NCBI GenBank assembly: GCA_016219375.1
Contig: JACRNC010000012.1
Coordinates: 1-38,279 of the forward strand
Length of the DNA: 38,279 nt
From: Burkholderiales bacterium
GTDB taxonomy: Bacteria; Pseudomonadota; Gammaproteobacteria; Burkholderiales; Burkholderiaceae_C
Direction of reading: 5' to 3'
In this document: piece after piece, positions 17,067 through 27,326 of the stretch
Layout: each line of letters opens with the position of its first letter
How positions within the stretch are numbered: the stretch's first letter is position 1
Translations under genes and position numbers: made by a program
The notes under the pieces: generated by a model
What the model was told of the DNA's origin: nothing
Seen by the model: only the letters and a program-made list of their open reading frames with translations
The model's database searches: none

Positions 17067-17087
17067 CCGCCGGCGGCAGGCCGGCGG
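17067..17087. other. GC hairpin between maf and rng
   Basis: CCGCCGGC (17067-17074) pairs with GCCGGCGG (17080-17087) across a 5-base loop, just after the maf stop on the minus strand. No T-run follows, so termination is uncertain; it could as well be an RNA processing or stability element. Confidence 0.35.
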
Positions 17088-17095
17088 TGCGGCGC

Positions 17096-17701
17096 TCAGA
17101 CCGGCCGACCGATGGCGCGTAGCAGCTCGCCCGTCTCGAACAGCGGCAGGCCCATGATGCCGCTGTAGCTGCCGGCGATGTGCTCGATCCACGCCGCCGC
17201 CTGGCTCTGGATGGCATAGCTGCCGGCCTTGCCACGCGGCTCGCCGCTGGCCACGTAACGCGCGATCTCATCGGCGGCCAGAGCGCGCATGCGCACCTCG
17301 GATACCGACAGGCGCTCCAGCACGCGGCCCTCGTGCGCCAGCGCCACCGCGGTGAGCACCTGGTGGCTGCGGCCCGACAGCCGGCGCAGCATGGCCGCGG
17401 CATCCGCATCGTCGGCCGGCTTGCCCAGGATGGCGCAGTCCAGCGTCACCGTGGTGTCGGCACAGAGCACCGGCGCAGCGGCCCAGCCGCGGCGCGCCAG
17501 GCGCTGCACGGCGGCATCCAGCTTGAGCCGGGTGACGCGCTGCACATAGGCCCGCGGCGGCTCGCCGGGCAGCGCGGCCTCGAGCGACTCGGCATCCTCG
17601 TCGGCATCGGGCAGCAGCAGCTCATGGTCCACACCGATCTGCTGCAACAGCTGGCGGCGGCGGGGGCTTTGCGAGGCGAGATAAAGCGGTGCGTGGTGCA
17701 T
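17096..17701 (-). CDS. maf: Maf family nucleoside triphosphate pyrophosphatase
   Basis: A 201-residue Maf/YhdE protein. It has the N-terminal [16 protein letters not shown] phosphate-binding motif, CADTTVTLD with the catalytic aspartate near residue 82, GKP, the [13 protein letters not shown] strand, and the late GKAGSYAIQ and [10 protein letters not shown] motifs. YhdE-type enzymes hydrolyse dTTP and UTP to the monophosphate and pyrophosphate as housecleaning. The ATG at 17701 ([10 protein letters not shown]) is the last start before the motif; an upstream in-frame extension is not conserved. The preceding glycosyltransferase gene ends 17 bases upstream, so they are likely co-transcribed. 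Confidence 0.95.
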   Translation of the reverse strand: MHHAPLYLASQSPRRRQLLQQIGVDHELLLPDADEDAESLEAALPGEPPRAYVQRVTRLKLDAAVQRLARRGWAAAPVLCADTTVTLDCAILGKPADDADAAAMLRRLSGRSHQVLTAVALAHEGRVLERLSVSEVRMRALAADEIARYVASGEPRGKAGSYAIQSQAAAWIEHIAGSYSGIMGLPLFETGELLRAIGRPV

Positions 17702-17718
17702 GGTGCATGGTCTGGGGG

Positions 17719-19437
17719 TCAAGGGCTCGCCCACGCGGCGCAGGCCTGCGGCGTGATGGCCTGCGTGCTGAGCCGGATGCGGCGCTGCGGTGCATGAGGC
17801 ATGGGCCAGGACCAGCTCTGCGGGCGATCGCGGGCGTCCAGCAGCGGCGCCAGCGCCGGCGGCACGGCTTCGCCCACCCAGGCGGCGGCGCAGCCGTCAT
17901 AACGTCCGTGCCTCAGCGGAGGCGGTGGCAGCAGGCCCGGCGGCCCACCGGCCATGAAGCTGCGCAGCGGCGGCCGTGCGGCGGCCAGGCCGCCGGCCAG
18001 GTGATGCTCGGCGGTGACGATCAGCCGGCCGTCACCCCAGCGCTCGCGCAGCACGCGGGCCATTGCATCGGTGTCGCGCTCGGTCCAGCACTGGTTGCAG
18101 CGCGGGGCGTGCACGCGCGGCTCGATGAAGCGGGCGGCCGCCGCGATGAAGCTCAGCGCCACGGCCAGGCCCACGGCCCAGCACAGCCGCCGCGGCAACG
18201 GGCCCGGCGATCCGCCGGCTGCAGCGTCAGCCGCCCCGCCGGTCGCATCACGAGCTGCATCACCGGCCGCCCCCTCGGCCGGGCCACCCCCGGCCAGCAG
18301 TGCATCGCCCGGCAGGCTCTCACCCGCCCTGCCGCCCGCCCGGCCCGTGCTGCGCACCTGCGACAGCGGCCACAGCAGCACCAGCGCCGCCAGCGGCATC
18401 ACCGGCCACAGCCAGCGGCCCTTGAACACCGCCGCATCGCTGAGCATGAGCAGGCCGCCGGTGACGGCCAGCGCGATGGCCACCTGCAGCGCCAGCCAGC
18501 GCCAGCGCCAGTCGGCCAGCGTGCGCGCCCAGGCGGCGCGCCCGGCTAGGGCACCGACGAGCAGGCCGGCCAGCAGCACGTTGAACAGCGCGCCCTGCAG
18601 CAGGTCGGCCAGCACGCCGGCAACGTGACGACCCGCGGCGCCCCCGGGCTCCTGCGGCTGCGCGGCCACGGTGATCTGCCGCGCCAGCTGCGCGGCATCC
18701 ACCGGCTGCGACAGCCACCACACGGCATAGGGCAGCAACACGGCTGCCGCGGCCAGCGCCCCCGCGGCCCAGTGCGCCAGCCGCATGCGCTGCCGGGCCG
18801 GGCGCACCAGCAAGGTGGCGGCAAAAGCACTGGCCAGCCACAGCCCGGCGTTGAACTTGGCCAGCACGGCCAGCGCCGCCAGCACGCCGACCGCCGCCGC
18901 CCGCAGCACCGACGGCTGTTGCCACAAGCGCAGCAGCAGCGCCGCCGCCCACACCGTCAGCACCGCGGCCAGTGCGGTGTGCGTGAGGCTGTCGTGGGCC
19001 GTCCACATGACCACGGCCAGGCCCAGGTGTGCCAGCCAGGCGAGGGCCTGCCGCGCGGGCGACCAGCCCAGCTGCCGCAGCACGGCCCACACGCCGCCGA
19101 ACCACGCGGCCAGCACCGTGTAGCGCAGCGCTTCCAGCAGCACCGGCAGCGGCAGCCCGGTGTGCGAGAGCAGCCATACCGCCCAGGTGTAGAGCGGCGG
19201 CTGCCGCACGCCATAGCCCATGCGCAGCGCCTGCGCAAAGTACGCCTGCTCGGCCGCGTCGATGTCCAGCGCCTGCGGCACGGCCAGCTTGGCCGCCACG
19301 TGGACGAGGAACCAGGCCGCCATGACGGCCAGCGCCCAGCGCGGTGGGGCGGCGCGAGTGGTGGCGGGCAAGGGATGGGCGGCTGGGTGGGCAGGCGCAG
19401 ACACGATGACAGAAGGAGCAGTGCGCCGCCGGGTCAT
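17719..19437 (-). CDS. GT39/ArnT-like membrane glycosyltransferase
   Basis: A 572-residue polytopic membrane protein with about ten hydrophobic segments from residue 30 to 430. The first luminal loop holds [19 protein letters not shown] followed by QPPLYTW, the acidic catalytic-loop pattern of GT-C fold glycosyltransferases of the GT39/GT83 (PMT, ArnT) group, which move sugars from polyprenyl-phosphate donors at the outer face of the inner membrane. The C-terminal soluble region contains paired cysteines (PRCNQC). A low-complexity Gly/Ala stretch at residues about 365-410 is probably a species-specific loop. The acceptor is unknown. The gene lies between rlmH and maf, which are usually adjacent, so it looks like an insertion. 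The start MTRRRTAP (ATG at 19437) is chosen over a TTG 18 codons upstream. Confidence 0.8.
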   Translation of the reverse strand: MTRRRTAPSVIVSAPAHPAAHPLPATTRAAPPRWALAVMAAWFLVHVAAKLAVPQALDIDAAEQAYFAQALRMGYGVRQPPLYTWAVWLLSHTGLPLPVLLEALRYTVLAAWFGGVWAVLRQLGWSPARQALAWLAHLGLAVVMWTAHDSLTHTALAAVLTVWAAALLLRLWQQPSVLRAAAVGVLAALAVLAKFNAGLWLASAFAATLLVRPARQRMRLAHWAAGALAAAAVLLPYAVWWLSQPVDAAQLARQITVAAQPQEPGGAAGRHVAGVLADLLQGALFNVLLAGLLVGALAGRAAWARTLADWRWRWLALQVAIALAVTGGLLMLSDAAVFKGRWLWPVMPLAALVLLWPLSQVRSTGRAGGRAGESLPGDALLAGGGPAEGAAGDAARDATGGAADAAAGGSPGPLPRRLCWAVGLAVALSFIAAAARFIEPRVHAPRCNQCWTERDTDAMARVLRERWGDGRLIVTAEHHLAGGLAAARPPLRSFMAGGPPGLLPPPPLRHGRYDGCAAAWVGEAVPPALAPLLDARDRPQSWSWPMPHAPQRRIRLSTQAITPQACAAWASP

Positions 19438-19581
19438 GCCGGTGCGAGCGCCGATGGTGGGATCAAGAGCCGCGCAGCGGCATGCGAACAAGCACCCCGT
19501 TCACCGCGCCTGCGCGCCGCATCGGGCGGGTGCGTCGGGCAGCACCCGCGCGGCCAGACGCCCGGGGGCAGCCCGGCGCCC

Positions 19582-20049
19582 TCATGCCCGGTGATACGGA
19601 TGGTTGTGCAGCAGCGACCAAGCGCGGTAGAGCTGCTCCAGCAGCAGCACCCGGGCCAGCGCGTGGGGCAGCGTCATGTCGGACAGGCGGATGCGCTCAT
19701 CAGCCGCCTGCCTGAGCGCGGGGTCGATCCCGTCGGCGCCGCCGATCACCAGGCCCACGTCGCGTCCGTCATGCGCCCAGGCCTGGCAGCGGCGGGCCAG
19801 CTCGGCGCTGGTCAGGCGGTCGCCGCGCTCATCCAGAACGACGCGGCGCACGCCGGTGCCCAGCGCGGCCTCGATGCGGTGGCGCTCGGCCTGCATCACC
19901 GCGGCCACCGGCTTGCTCTCACGCGGCTCGGCCTTGACCGCCTTCAGCGCCACCGGCCAGTCGGACGGGAAGCGCTTGAGGTAGTCGTCGCAGGCGGTCT
20001 GCGCCCACTCCGGCAGGCGCTGGCCGACGGCAACCACCGTGATGCGCAT
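19582..20049 (-). CDS. rlmH: 23S rRNA (pseudouridine1915-N3)-methyltransferase RlmH
   Basis: A 155-residue SPOUT methyltransferase, the usual RlmH length. It starts [10 protein letters not shown] and shows [20 protein letters not shown] (the knot SAM-binding loop), [20 protein letters not shown] and the C-terminal HNHPYHRA. It methylates pseudouridine 1915 in helix 69 of 23S rRNA on the assembled 70S ribosome. It follows rsfS by 59 bases on the same strand. Confidence 0.97.
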   Translation of the reverse strand: MRITVVAVGQRLPEWAQTACDDYLKRFPSDWPVALKAVKAEPRESKPVAAVMQAERHRIEAALGTGVRRVVLDERGDRLTSAELARRCQAWAHDGRDVGLVIGGADGIDPALRQAADERIRLSDMTLPHALARVLLLEQLYRAWSLLHNHPYHRA

Positions 20050-20108
20050 GGATGCTGCCCTGGCTTGCCGCTGGTCCGGCTGTCGATCGAACCCGGAGAC
20101 GCGGGCGC

Positions 20109-20936
20109 TCAGCGCGCCGTCTTGCGAGCAGCCGTCTTGCGCGCCGGGGCAGCGGCCGTGCGTGCAGGCGCCTTGGCCGGCGCGCGCGAGGCGGTCTTGG
20201 CTGGCGCCTGGGTGGCCGCGGCCTTGCGCGCGGGCGCGGCGCCGGTGCGGGCGGCCCTCTTGGCCGCCGGGGCGCCGCTGGCCATCTTGCGAGCGGCGGT
20301 GTTGGCAGCCGTCTTCTTGGCGGCCGGCTTCTTCGCCCCCGCCGTCTTTGCCGCCGCCGTCTTTGCCCCCGCGCCAGCCGACCGGCTGCTGCCGGCACTC
20401 GCCGTCTTGCCGGCCGTCTTGCCGGCGGTCTTCTTGGCTGCGGCCTTCTTCGCCGGGGCCTTGGCTGCCGGCGACGTGCCCGCGGCCGCCTTGCCGGTTG
20501 CCTTGCCCGTCACCTTGCGGGCCGGCTGCTCGCCGGACTCGTCGTCGGCTTCATCGGCCGGCTCGGACGCCTTGACCAGGCCGCGGGCCTCGCCGCCCAG
20601 CTTGATCTTCACCGGCTTGCCGCCCCAGATCTCCTCCAGGTGGTAGTACTGGCGGATGGTGGGCTGCATGATGTGGCAGACCGCCGCACCGCAGTCCACG
20701 ATGATCCATTCGCCGTTCTCCTCGCCCTCGGTGCGCATCACCGGCAGGCCCTCGGACTTGACGGCGTCGCGCACGCTGGCGGCCAGCGCCTTGGTCTGGC
20801 GGTTGGAGGTACCGGAGGCGATGATCACCCGCTCGAACAGCGGCGACAGGTGCTCGGTGTTGAAGACCTGGATGTCCTGGGCCTTGACGTCTTCCAGGCC
20901 ATCGACGATGGCACGTTGCAGTTTGCGGATGTCCAT
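20109..20936 (-). CDS. rsfS: Ribosomal silencing factor RsfS with long histone H1-like C-terminal tail
   Basis: A 275-residue protein, more than twice the usual RsfS length (about 105-120). Residues 1-118 are an ordinary RsfS/DUF143 domain: [60 protein letters not shown]. RsfS binds uL14 and blocks joining of the ribosomal subunits. Residues about 125-275 are Lys/Ala/Thr-rich with repeated AAKK, PAKKAA and AGKTAG units, like bacterial histone H1-like proteins and very basic; this part should bind nucleic acid (inference). The reading frame is unbroken and the tail ends at a normal TGA. The ATG at 20936 directly abuts the nadD stop. Confidence 0.93.
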   Translation of the reverse strand: MDIRKLQRAIVDGLEDVKAQDIQVFNTEHLSPLFERVIIASGTSNRQTKALAASVRDAVKSEGLPVMRTEGEENGEWIIVDCGAAVCHIMQPTIRQYYHLEEIWGGKPVKIKLGGEARGLVKASEPADEADDESGEQPARKVTGKATGKAAAGTSPAAKAPAKKAAAKKTAGKTAGKTASAGSSRSAGAGAKTAAAKTAGAKKPAAKKTAANTAARKMASGAPAAKRAARTGAAPARKAAATQAPAKTASRAPAKAPARTAAAPARKTAARKTAR

Positions 20937-21629
20937 TCAGCGCTTGTCGCTCTCGCGGTAGAGGTTGTGTTGGTCAATATAGCCCGCAACCGAGGCGGGC
21001 AACAGGGTCGGAACGAGGGCGCGCGCGGGCTCGCCACTTGCCACTGCCGCCCCGGGGCCGGCCAGCCGGGCGCGGATCTCGGTGGATGAGACCGGCATCG
21101 CCGGCAGAGGCAGGCGTACCAGCCGATGCGGCACCGCCGCCAGCTCGGGCGGCGCGACGATCTGCGCGCCGGCGCGTGCGGCCACGGCCAGCGTGGCCTG
21201 GGCCACGATGTCGCGCCAGCCTTGCCAGGTCGGCAGGTTGGCGTACTGGTCCTGGCCGATGATCAGGAACCATGCGGTGGGCTGGCCTGCGGCCTCGCGG
21301 TGCAGCTCGGCCAGCGTGTCGCGGGTGTAGCTGGGCCCGGGGCGGCGCAGCTCGCGCTCGTCGAGCAACTGCCGCGCGTCGCCGGCCTCGGCCAGCAGCG
21401 CGGCCACCATCGCGCGGCGGTGCCCGCCGTCGGCCAGCCGACGCGCCTTCTGCCACGCCTGACCCACCGGGATCCAGCGCAGCTCGTCCAGCGTCAGCGT
21501 GTCGCAGGCCACCCGGGCCAGCGCGGCATGCGCAGCATGTGGCGGATCGAAGCTGCCGCCGAAGATGCCCACGCGCCGCGCCCGCGGCCCGGCCTCAGAC
21601 CCAGTCACGCGGCTGGAGGAAGACGTCAT
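20937..21629 (-). CDS. nadD: Nicotinate-nucleotide adenylyltransferase
   Basis: A 230-residue NadD. It has the nucleotidyltransferase motif [11 protein letters not shown] at 24-34, [28 protein letters not shown] and the C-terminal SSTEIRARL. It converts nicotinate mononucleotide and ATP to deamido-NAD. The ATG at 21629 lies inside the end of hemF (35-base overlap), and the first 19 residues are not conserved; a GTG at 21572, just before [11 protein letters not shown], is a possible true start that would clear hemF by 22 bases. The stop is immediately followed by the rsfS ATG. Confidence 0.95.
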   Translation of the reverse strand: MTSSSSRVTGSEAGPRARRVGIFGGSFDPPHAAHAALARVACDTLTLDELRWIPVGQAWQKARRLADGGHRRAMVAALLAEAGDARQLLDERELRRPGPSYTRDTLAELHREAAGQPTAWFLIIGQDQYANLPTWQGWRDIVAQATLAVAARAGAQIVAPPELAAVPHRLVRLPLPAMPVSSTEIRARLAGPGAAVASGEPARALVPTLLPASVAGYIDQHNLYRESDKR

Positions 21630-22503
21630 ACAGGCGCGCCTCGTCCGACCCCGGCTCCGGGTGCCAGTCGTAGCGCCAGGCGGCCAGCGGCGGCATGGAC
21701 ATCAGGATGGCTTCGGTGCGCCCGCCCGACTGCAGGCCGAAGTGCGTGCCGCGGTCCCACACCAGGTTGAACTCCACATAGCGCCCGCGGCGGTAGAGCT
21801 GGAAGCTGCGCTGGCGCTCGGTGAAGGGCAGGTTGCGGCGGCGCTGCACGATGGGCAGGTAGGCCCGCGTGAAGGCATCGCCCACGGCCTGGGTCATCGC
21901 GAAGCTGCGCTCCAGGCCCAGCTCGTTGAAGTCGTCGAAGAACACGCCCCCCACGCCACGCGGCTCGTTGCGGTGCTTGAGGAAGAAGTACTCGTCGCAC
22001 CAGGTCTTGAAGCGTGGGTACAGGGCCTCGCCGAAGGGCACCAGCGCATCGCGGCAAACCGTGTGGAAGTGCACCGCATCCGCCTCGTCGGCGTAATAGG
22101 GCGTCAGATCCATGCCGCCGCCGAACCAGGCCACCACCTCGCCGCTGGACTTGGTGGCCGCCAGCATGCGCACGTTCATGTGCACCGTGGGCACCTGCGG
22201 GTTGTGCGGATGCAGCACCAGCGACACGCCCATCGCCTCGAACGGCGCGCCGGCCAGCTCCGGCCGGTGCTGCGTGGCCGAAGGCGGCAGGCTGGCGCCA
22301 CGCACATGCGAGAAGTTGCAGCCCCCGCGCTCGAAAAGCTGCCCGCCCTCGATCAGCCGCGAGATGCCGTCGCCCTGCAGCGGCTCCCCCGGCCCGCGCT
22401 GCCACGCATCGCGCAGGAAGGCCGAGCCATCGGCCGCCTCCAGCTCCGCGACGATGCGGCTCTGCAGGCCGGTGAAGTAGGCGCGGGCGGATTCGATGTT
22501 CAT
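21595..22503 (-). CDS. hemF: Oxygen-dependent coproporphyrinogen III oxidase
   Basis: A 302-residue HemF, the family's usual length. Motifs include [52 protein letters not shown] and [21 protein letters not shown]. It oxidatively decarboxylates coproporphyrinogen III to protoporphyrinogen IX with O2, so the organism makes heme aerobically. The ATG at 22503 ([10 protein letters not shown]) is preceded by GGAGCACCTGACG; the 70 residues of upstream open frame are low-complexity and fall in a repeat element. It overlaps nadD. Confidence 0.97.
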   Translation of the reverse strand: MNIESARAYFTGLQSRIVAELEAADGSAFLRDAWQRGPGEPLQGDGISRLIEGGQLFERGGCNFSHVRGASLPPSATQHRPELAGAPFEAMGVSLVLHPHNPQVPTVHMNVRMLAATKSSGEVVAWFGGGMDLTPYYADEADAVHFHTVCRDALVPFGEALYPRFKTWCDEYFFLKHRNEPRGVGGVFFDDFNELGLERSFAMTQAVGDAFTRAYLPIVQRRRNLPFTERQRSFQLYRRGRYVEFNLVWDRGTHFGLQSGGRTEAILMSMPPLAAWRYDWHPEPGSDEARLYDVFLQPRDWV

Positions 22504-22570
22504 CGTCAGGTGCTCCAGGGGACCGCTGCCGCAGCCCAGATCAAGCCGGACGCCATGCTCCGGCTCCGCC

Positions 22571-22625
22571 GGCCCATCGGCCTCGCCCCCTTGCGGGGCG
22601 CTCGAAGCGCGTAGGGGGTGGGCCC
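22571..22625. repeat. REP-like nested hairpin element between purD and hemF
   Basis: Nested inverted repeats: outer GGCCCA...TGGGCC, then CCCCCT...AGGGGG, and two inner hairpins, CGCCCC/GGGGCG and GCGCT-CGA-AGCGC. The layout, in a short space between two same-strand genes, is that of a dispersed extragenic palindrome as seen in many Burkholderiales (from memory, not searched). It may attenuate transcription from purD to hemF. No T-run is present. Confidence 0.5.
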
Positions 22626-22636
22626 GTCTCGGGGTG

Positions 22637-23917
22637 TTATCTCTTGACTGCCCGCCAGCCGATGTCGCGGCGCATCTGCATGCCGTCGAAATGGATGCCC
22701 GCGGCATAGTCATAGGCGCGCTGCTGCGCGAGCTTGGCCGAGTCGCCCAGGGCGGTCACGCACAGCACCCGGCCGCCGGTGACGACCACCTGGCCGTCCT
22801 GCTCGGCCGTGCCGGCATGGAAGACCACCGCGTCGTCCGCCTCGTCCGGCAGCCCGGTGATCACATCACCCTTGCGCGGCTGCAGCGGATAGCCGGCAGC
22901 GGCCATCACCACGCCCAGCGCAGAGCGACGGTCCCATTGCAGCTCCACCTGGTCCAGCGTCTGGTCAGTGGCATGCATGAAGACCTCGAAGAGATCGCTC
23001 TTGAGCCGCATCATGATCGGCTGCGTCTCCGGGTCGCCCATGCGGCAGTTGAACTCCAGCGTCTTCGGCCGGCCTTCGGCATCGATCATCAGCCCGGCAT
23101 AGAGGAAGCCGGTGTAGGGGATGCCGTCGCGCGCCATGCCGGCCAGCGTCGGGTTGATGATCTCGTGCATCACCTTGGCATGCACGTTGGGCGTGACCAC
23201 CGGCGCGGGCGAGTAGGCGCCCATGCCGCCGGTGTTGGGGCCGGCGTCGCCGTCCTGCAGCCGCTTGTGGTCCTGGCTGGTGGCCAGGCTGATGACGTTG
23301 CGGCCGTCGGCCAGCACGATGAAGCTGGCCTCCTCGCCCTGCAGGAACTCCTCGATCACCACCCGCGCGCCGCCCGCGTTGTGCTGCACGCCCAGCGTGT
23401 TGCCCTCCAGCATCCAGTCCACGGCCTGGTGGGCCTCGTCCAGCGTCATGGCCACGACCACGCCCTTGCCCGCGGCCAGGCCGTCGGCCTTGACCACGAT
23501 GGGCGCGCCCATGCGCTCCACATAGGCATGCGCCGCAGCCGCGTCGGTGAAGGTCTCGTAGGCCGCCGTCGGGATGCCGTGGCGCTGCATGAAGTCCTTG
23601 GCGAAGGCCTTGGAGCTCTCCAGCTGCGCGGCCGCCTGCGTGGGGCCGAAGATGCGCAGCCCGCGGGCACGGAAGGTGTCCACCACGCCGGCAGCCAGCG
23701 GTGCCTCGGGCCCGACCACGGTCAGCGCGATCTTCTCGCTGTGCGCAAAATCGGCCAGCGCCGCCACGTCGGTCAACTCGACGTTGACCAGCCGCTTGTC
23801 GCGCGCCGTGCCGCCGTTGCCGGGCGCCACGAACACCTGCTGCACCCGCGGCGACTGCGCCAGCTTCCACGCCAGCGCGTGTTCGCGGCCACCGCCGCCG
23901 ATCACCAGAACCTTCAC
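22637..23917 (-). CDS. purD: Phosphoribosylamine-glycine ligase
   Basis: A 426-residue PurD (GAR synthetase), the usual length. It has an N-terminal ATP-grasp fold start [68 protein letters not shown] and [12 protein letters not shown]. It ligates glycine to 5-phosphoribosylamine in purine synthesis. The start codon is GTG at 23917, supported by AAGGA eight bases upstream (AAGGATAGGACGTG); no in-frame ATG gives the conserved N-terminus. The yebC gene ends 66 bases upstream on the same strand. Confidence 0.97.
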   Translation of the reverse strand: MKVLVIGGGGREHALAWKLAQSPRVQQVFVAPGNGGTARDKRLVNVELTDVAALADFAHSEKIALTVVGPEAPLAAGVVDTFRARGLRIFGPTQAAAQLESSKAFAKDFMQRHGIPTAAYETFTDAAAAHAYVERMGAPIVVKADGLAAGKGVVVAMTLDEAHQAVDWMLEGNTLGVQHNAGGARVVIEEFLQGEEASFIVLADGRNVISLATSQDHKRLQDGDAGPNTGGMGAYSPAPVVTPNVHAKVMHEIINPTLAGMARDGIPYTGFLYAGLMIDAEGRPKTLEFNCRMGDPETQPIMMRLKSDLFEVFMHATDQTLDQVELQWDRRSALGVVMAAAGYPLQPRKGDVITGLPDEADDAVVFHAGTAEQDGQVVVTGGRVLCVTALGDSAKLAQQRAYDYAAGIHFDGMQMRRDIGWRAVKR

Positions 23918-23983
23918 GTCCTATCCTTGTCTCTCATGGGGGCGGCCTTGCCCGGGGCCGGCCACCGGGGCGCGCTCAGCTTC

Positions 23984-24709
23984 TCAGTCGCCCAGCTCGG
24001 CGTTGTGATAGACCTCCTGCACATCGTCCAGGTCCTCGATCACGTCCAGCAGCTTCTGCATGCGCGCGGCATCGTCGCCGGCCAGGGCCACGCTGTTTTC
24101 CGGGCGCATGGTCACCTCGGCCACCTCCGGGTTCAATCCCGCGGATTGCAGCGCGTCGCGCACCGCTTCCAGGCTGCCCGGCGCGGTGATGACCTCCAGC
24201 GCACCGTCCTCGTGCGTGATCACGTCGTCGGCGCCGGCTTCCAGCGCCACCTCCATCACGCGGTCCTCGCTGGTGCCCGGGGCCAGGATGATCTGCCCGC
24301 AGTGCTTGAACTGGAAGGCCACCGAGCCCTCGGTGCCCAGGTTGCCGCCGTACTTGCTGAAGGCATGCCGCACCTCGGCCACGGTGCGCACGCGGTTGTC
24401 GGTCATGCAGTCCACGATGATGGCCGCCCCGCCGATGCCATAGCCCTCGTAGCGGATCTCCTCGTAGGTCACGCCTTCGAGGTTGCCGGTGGCCTTGTCG
24501 ATGTTGCGCTTGATGTTGTCCGCCGGCATGTTGGCGGCCTTGGCCTTGTCGATGGCCAGGCGCAGCCGCGGGTTCATCGCCACGTCACCGCCGCCGGAGC
24601 GCGCCGCGACGATGATCTCGCGCGTCAGGCGCGTCCAGATCTTGCCGCGCTTCTCGTCCTGGCGGCCCTTGCGATGCTGGATGTTGGCCCATTTGGAATG
24701 ACCGGCCAT
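23984..24709 (-). CDS. YebC/PmpR-family protein
   Basis: A 241-residue YebC-type protein with the canonical start [18 protein letters not shown], then [46 protein letters not shown] and [13 protein letters not shown]. Family members were annotated as transcriptional regulators; YebC2-type proteins have since been linked to translation of proline-rich stretches. Which role applies here is not decided by the sequence. The ATG is preceded by GGAGACAG. It heads the minus-strand block and is divergent from the HerA-like ATPase gene. Confidence 0.95.
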   Translation of the reverse strand: MAGHSKWANIQHRKGRQDEKRGKIWTRLTREIIVAARSGGGDVAMNPRLRLAIDKAKAANMPADNIKRNIDKATGNLEGVTYEEIRYEGYGIGGAAIIVDCMTDNRVRTVAEVRHAFSKYGGNLGTEGSVAFQFKHCGQIILAPGTSEDRVMEVALEAGADDVITHEDGALEVITAPGSLEAVRDALQSAGLNPEVAEVTMRPENSVALAGDDAARMQKLLDVIEDLDDVQEVYHNAELGD

Positions 24710-24780
24710 GGCACTGTCTCCGTGCGGCCTGCAGGGGCAGGCCGTCTAGCTCGTGGATGCGATATGCGGGGAAACCGCAA

Positions 24781-24786
24781 ATTGTA
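24781..24786 (-). promoter_or_regulatory. Candidate -10 box for yebC
   Basis: On the minus strand TACAAT occurs 72 bases before the yebC ATG within the 168-base divergent intergenic region, followed by a relatively AT-rich stretch (TTTGCGGTTTCC). No recognisable -35 box lies 16-18 bases upstream, so this is a weak prediction. Confidence 0.3.
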
Positions 24787-24877
24787 GGCGGCGCCCCCGG
24801 ATGCCCCGGCCGCGCCGCTGCCGCCGGGCACGGCCCCCGTAGACTGGCCGGCAGCACACCGGAAACGAGGAGGCCCC

Positions 24878-26515
24878 ATGCCCGCAGAACCCCTGCTCAT
24901 CGCCCAGCACGGCGACATCGCCTGCCACCTGCTGCCCCAGCTGGCCAACCGCCACGGCCTGATCACCGGCGCCACCGGCACCGGCAAGACCATCACGCTG
25001 CAGAAGCTGGCCGAGAGCTTCTCGCGCATCGGCGTGCCGGTCTTCATGGCCGACGTCAAGGGCGACCTGACCGGCATCAGCCAGCCCGGCTCGGCCGGCG
25101 GCAAGCTCGCGCAGATCCTGGCTGAGCGCGGCCTGCCCGAGCCCGCCTGGGGCGCCTGCCCGGTGACGCTGTGGGACGTCTTCGGCGAGCAGGGCCACCC
25201 GGTGCGCGCAACCGTCTCCGACATGGGCCCGCTGCTGCTGGCGCGCATGCTCGATCTGAACGACACGCAGGAGGGCGTGCTGCAGCTGGTCTTTCGCATC
25301 GCCGATGACAACGGCCTGCTGCTGCTCGACCTGAAGGACCTGCGCGCCATGCTGCAGCATGTGGGCGACCACGCGGCGCAGTTCACCACCAGCTACGGCA
25401 ACATCAGCGCGGCCTCCATCGGCGCCATCCAGCGCGGGCTGCTGCAGATCGAATCACAAGGCGGCGACCGCTTCTTCGGCGAGCCCATGCTCGACATCCG
25501 CGACTTCATGCAGACGGCCACCGCGCCGGGCGGCAGCAGCAAGCAGGGCGTGGTCAACATCCTGGCCGCGGACAAGCTGATGAACGCGCCGCGGCTGTAT
25601 GCCACCTTCCTGCTGTGGATGCTCTCGGAGCTGTTCGAGGTGCTGCCCGAGATCGGCGACCCGGACCAGCCCAAGCTCGTCTTCTTCTTCGACGAGGCCC
25701 ACCTGCTGTTCAAGGACGCTCCTAAGGCGCTGCTGGAGCGCATCGAGCTGGTCGTGCGCCTGGTGCGCTCCAAGGGCGTGGGCGTGTACTTCGTCACCCA
25801 GAACCCGCTGGACGTGCCCGAGACCGTGCTGGGCCAACTGGGCAACCGGGTGCAGCACGCGCTGCGCGCCTTCACCCCGCGCGACCAGAAGGCGGTGAAG
25901 GCCGCGGCCGAGACGATGCGCGCCAATGCGGGGCTGGACATCGCCACGGCCATCACCGAGCTGGCCGTGGGCGAAGCCCTGGTCAGCCTGCTGGACGAGA
26001 AGGGCCGCCCCGGCGTCACCCAGCGCGTCTACGTGCTGCCGCCGGGCAGCCGCATCGGCCCGGTGACGCCCGCCGAGCGCCAGGCCCTGCTGGCCGGCTC
26101 GCTGGTGGCCGGCGTCTACGAGAAGGCCGTGGACCGGGAATCGGCGCACGAGATCCTCAAGGGCCGCGTGGCCCACGCCCAGGAAGACGAGCCCCCGCGC
26201 GGGCGGCCACGCTCCATGCGCGAGGAAGCCGATGCCGCCGTGCGCCCCCGCCGCGAGGCTGGCGACGATCAGTCCGGCCGCACTCGCCGTGACGCTGACG
26301 ACAGCCAGCCCGCCCCCCGGTCCGCGCGCGAGCCGGCTTCCGGCGGCTGGCTGGGCGACCTGGCCGACGGCATGCTGCGCGGCTCCGGCCGCAAGGATTC
26401 CGTGCTGGAGACCGTGGCCAAGTCGGCCGCGCGCACCATCGGCTCCACCGTCGGCCGCGAGCTCATACGCGGCGTGCTGGGCTCCCTGCTGGGCGGGGGC
26501 AGCCGACGGCGCTGA
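24878..26515 (+). CDS. HerA-like ATPase of the YjgR/DUF853 family
   Basis: A 545-residue P-loop ATPase. Walker A is GATGTGKT at about 30-37 and Walker B is [12 protein letters not shown] near 265-275; [21 protein letters not shown] supplies sensor and arginine-finger regions typical of the FtsK/HerA clade. Residues about 430-510 are a low-complexity charged linker, and the C-terminus is a short glycine-rich helix ([17 protein letters not shown]). The cellular role of YjgR/DUF853 proteins is not established. A clear GAGGAGG precedes the ATG. It is divergent from yebC and followed after 178 bases by petABC, with no sign of functional linkage. Confidence 0.9.
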   Translation: MPAEPLLIAQHGDIACHLLPQLANRHGLITGATGTGKTITLQKLAESFSRIGVPVFMADVKGDLTGISQPGSAGGKLAQILAERGLPEPAWGACPVTLWDVFGEQGHPVRATVSDMGPLLLARMLDLNDTQEGVLQLVFRIADDNGLLLLDLKDLRAMLQHVGDHAAQFTTSYGNISAASIGAIQRGLLQIESQGGDRFFGEPMLDIRDFMQTATAPGGSSKQGVVNILAADKLMNAPRLYATFLLWMLSELFEVLPEIGDPDQPKLVFFFDEAHLLFKDAPKALLERIELVVRLVRSKGVGVYFVTQNPLDVPETVLGQLGNRVQHALRAFTPRDQKAVKAAAETMRANAGLDIATAITELAVGEALVSLLDEKGRPGVTQRVYVLPPGSRIGPVTPAERQALLAGSLVAGVYEKAVDRESAHEILKGRVAHAQEDEPPRGRPRSMREEADAAVRPRREAGDDQSGRTRRDADDSQPAPRSAREPASGGWLGDLADGMLRGSGRKDSVLETVAKSAARTIGSTVGRELIRGVLGSLLGGGSRRR

Positions 26516-26645
26516 ATCGCCGTGCGGCCCGGCGCTGCGCCCTTGGGCGCCCGCGCGGGCCGCAAAAACCCGCAGCGGCGGCCCATGCGACGCCCCAGAT
26601 GGGCACGCAGGCACCGGTTTCAAGGGCCCGACAGGGACCGGGAGC

Positions 26646-26651
26646 TAGAAT
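26646..26651 (+). promoter_or_regulatory. Candidate -10 box for petABC
   Basis: TAGAAT lies 42 bases before the petA ATG, in the 178-base gap after the DUF853 gene. A -35 box at the right distance is not recognisable, so confidence is low. Confidence 0.3.
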
Positions 26652-26693
26652 GAGCGGTTGTCCTGAACGAAGCCCGACCTCCCGAGGAATCCC

Positions 26694-27293
26694 ATGAGTA
26701 ACCAGCCCGTGGACCAAAGTCGCCGCAACTGGGTGGCGATCACCTGCGTCGCCGGCGGCATCGGTGGCGTGGCCACCGCCGTGCCCTTTGTCAGCACCTT
26801 CCAGCCTTCGGAGCGCGCCCGCGCGGCCGGCGCGGCGGTCGAGGTCGACATCAGCGCACTCAAGCCCGGCGAGCGCATCACCGTCGAATGGCGCGGCAAG
26901 CCGGTGTGGATCATGCGGCGCACACCTGAGATGCTCGCCTCGCTGGACAAGACCGAATCCCAGGTCGCCGATCCCAAGTCCGAGCGCAAGCCCTCGGAGA
27001 TCACGCCGATGGAGAACACGCGCAACCAGTGGCGCTCCATCAAGAAGGACATCCTGGTCGTCGTCGGCATCTGCACCCACCTGGGCTGCTCACCGGTGGA
27101 CAAGACCACTCCCGGGCCGCAGCCCTCGCTGCCCGACGACTGGGCCGGCGGCTTCCTGTGCCCCTGCCACGGCTCCACCTTCGACCTGGCGGGCCGCGTG
27201 TTCAAGGACAAGCCGGCGCCGGACAACCTGGAGGTGCCGCCCTACACCTTCCTGTCCGAGACCAAGCTGCTGATCGGCGAGGCCAAGGCCTGA
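26694..27293 (+). CDS. petA: Ubiquinol-cytochrome c reductase Rieske iron-sulfur subunit
   Basis: A 199-residue Rieske protein. It has a twin-arginine SRRNWV at about 9-14 followed by one hydrophobic anchor (VAITCVAGGIGGVATAVPFV), then the [2Fe-2S] ligand motifs CTHLGC and CPCHGS in the periplasmic domain. It transfers electrons from quinol at the Qo site to cytochrome c1. It is the first gene of petABC; petB starts 33 bases after its stop. The ATG follows CGAGGAATCCC, an acceptable ribosome binding site. Confidence 0.97.
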   Translation: MSNQPVDQSRRNWVAITCVAGGIGGVATAVPFVSTFQPSERARAAGAAVEVDISALKPGERITVEWRGKPVWIMRRTPEMLASLDKTESQVADPKSERKPSEITPMENTRNQWRSIKKDILVVVGICTHLGCSPVDKTTPGPQPSLPDDWAGGFLCPCHGSTFDLAGRVFKDKPAPDNLEVPPYTFLSETKLLIGEAKA

Positions 27294-27326
27294 TCGCCCC
27301 CACGGCACCCCACGAGGCACTGAAAA

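Noticed and set aside
20109..20560. A separate histone H1-like gene instead of an RsfS tail
   Set aside because: The Lys/Ala region is continuous in frame with RsfS, with no internal start preceded by a ribosome binding site.
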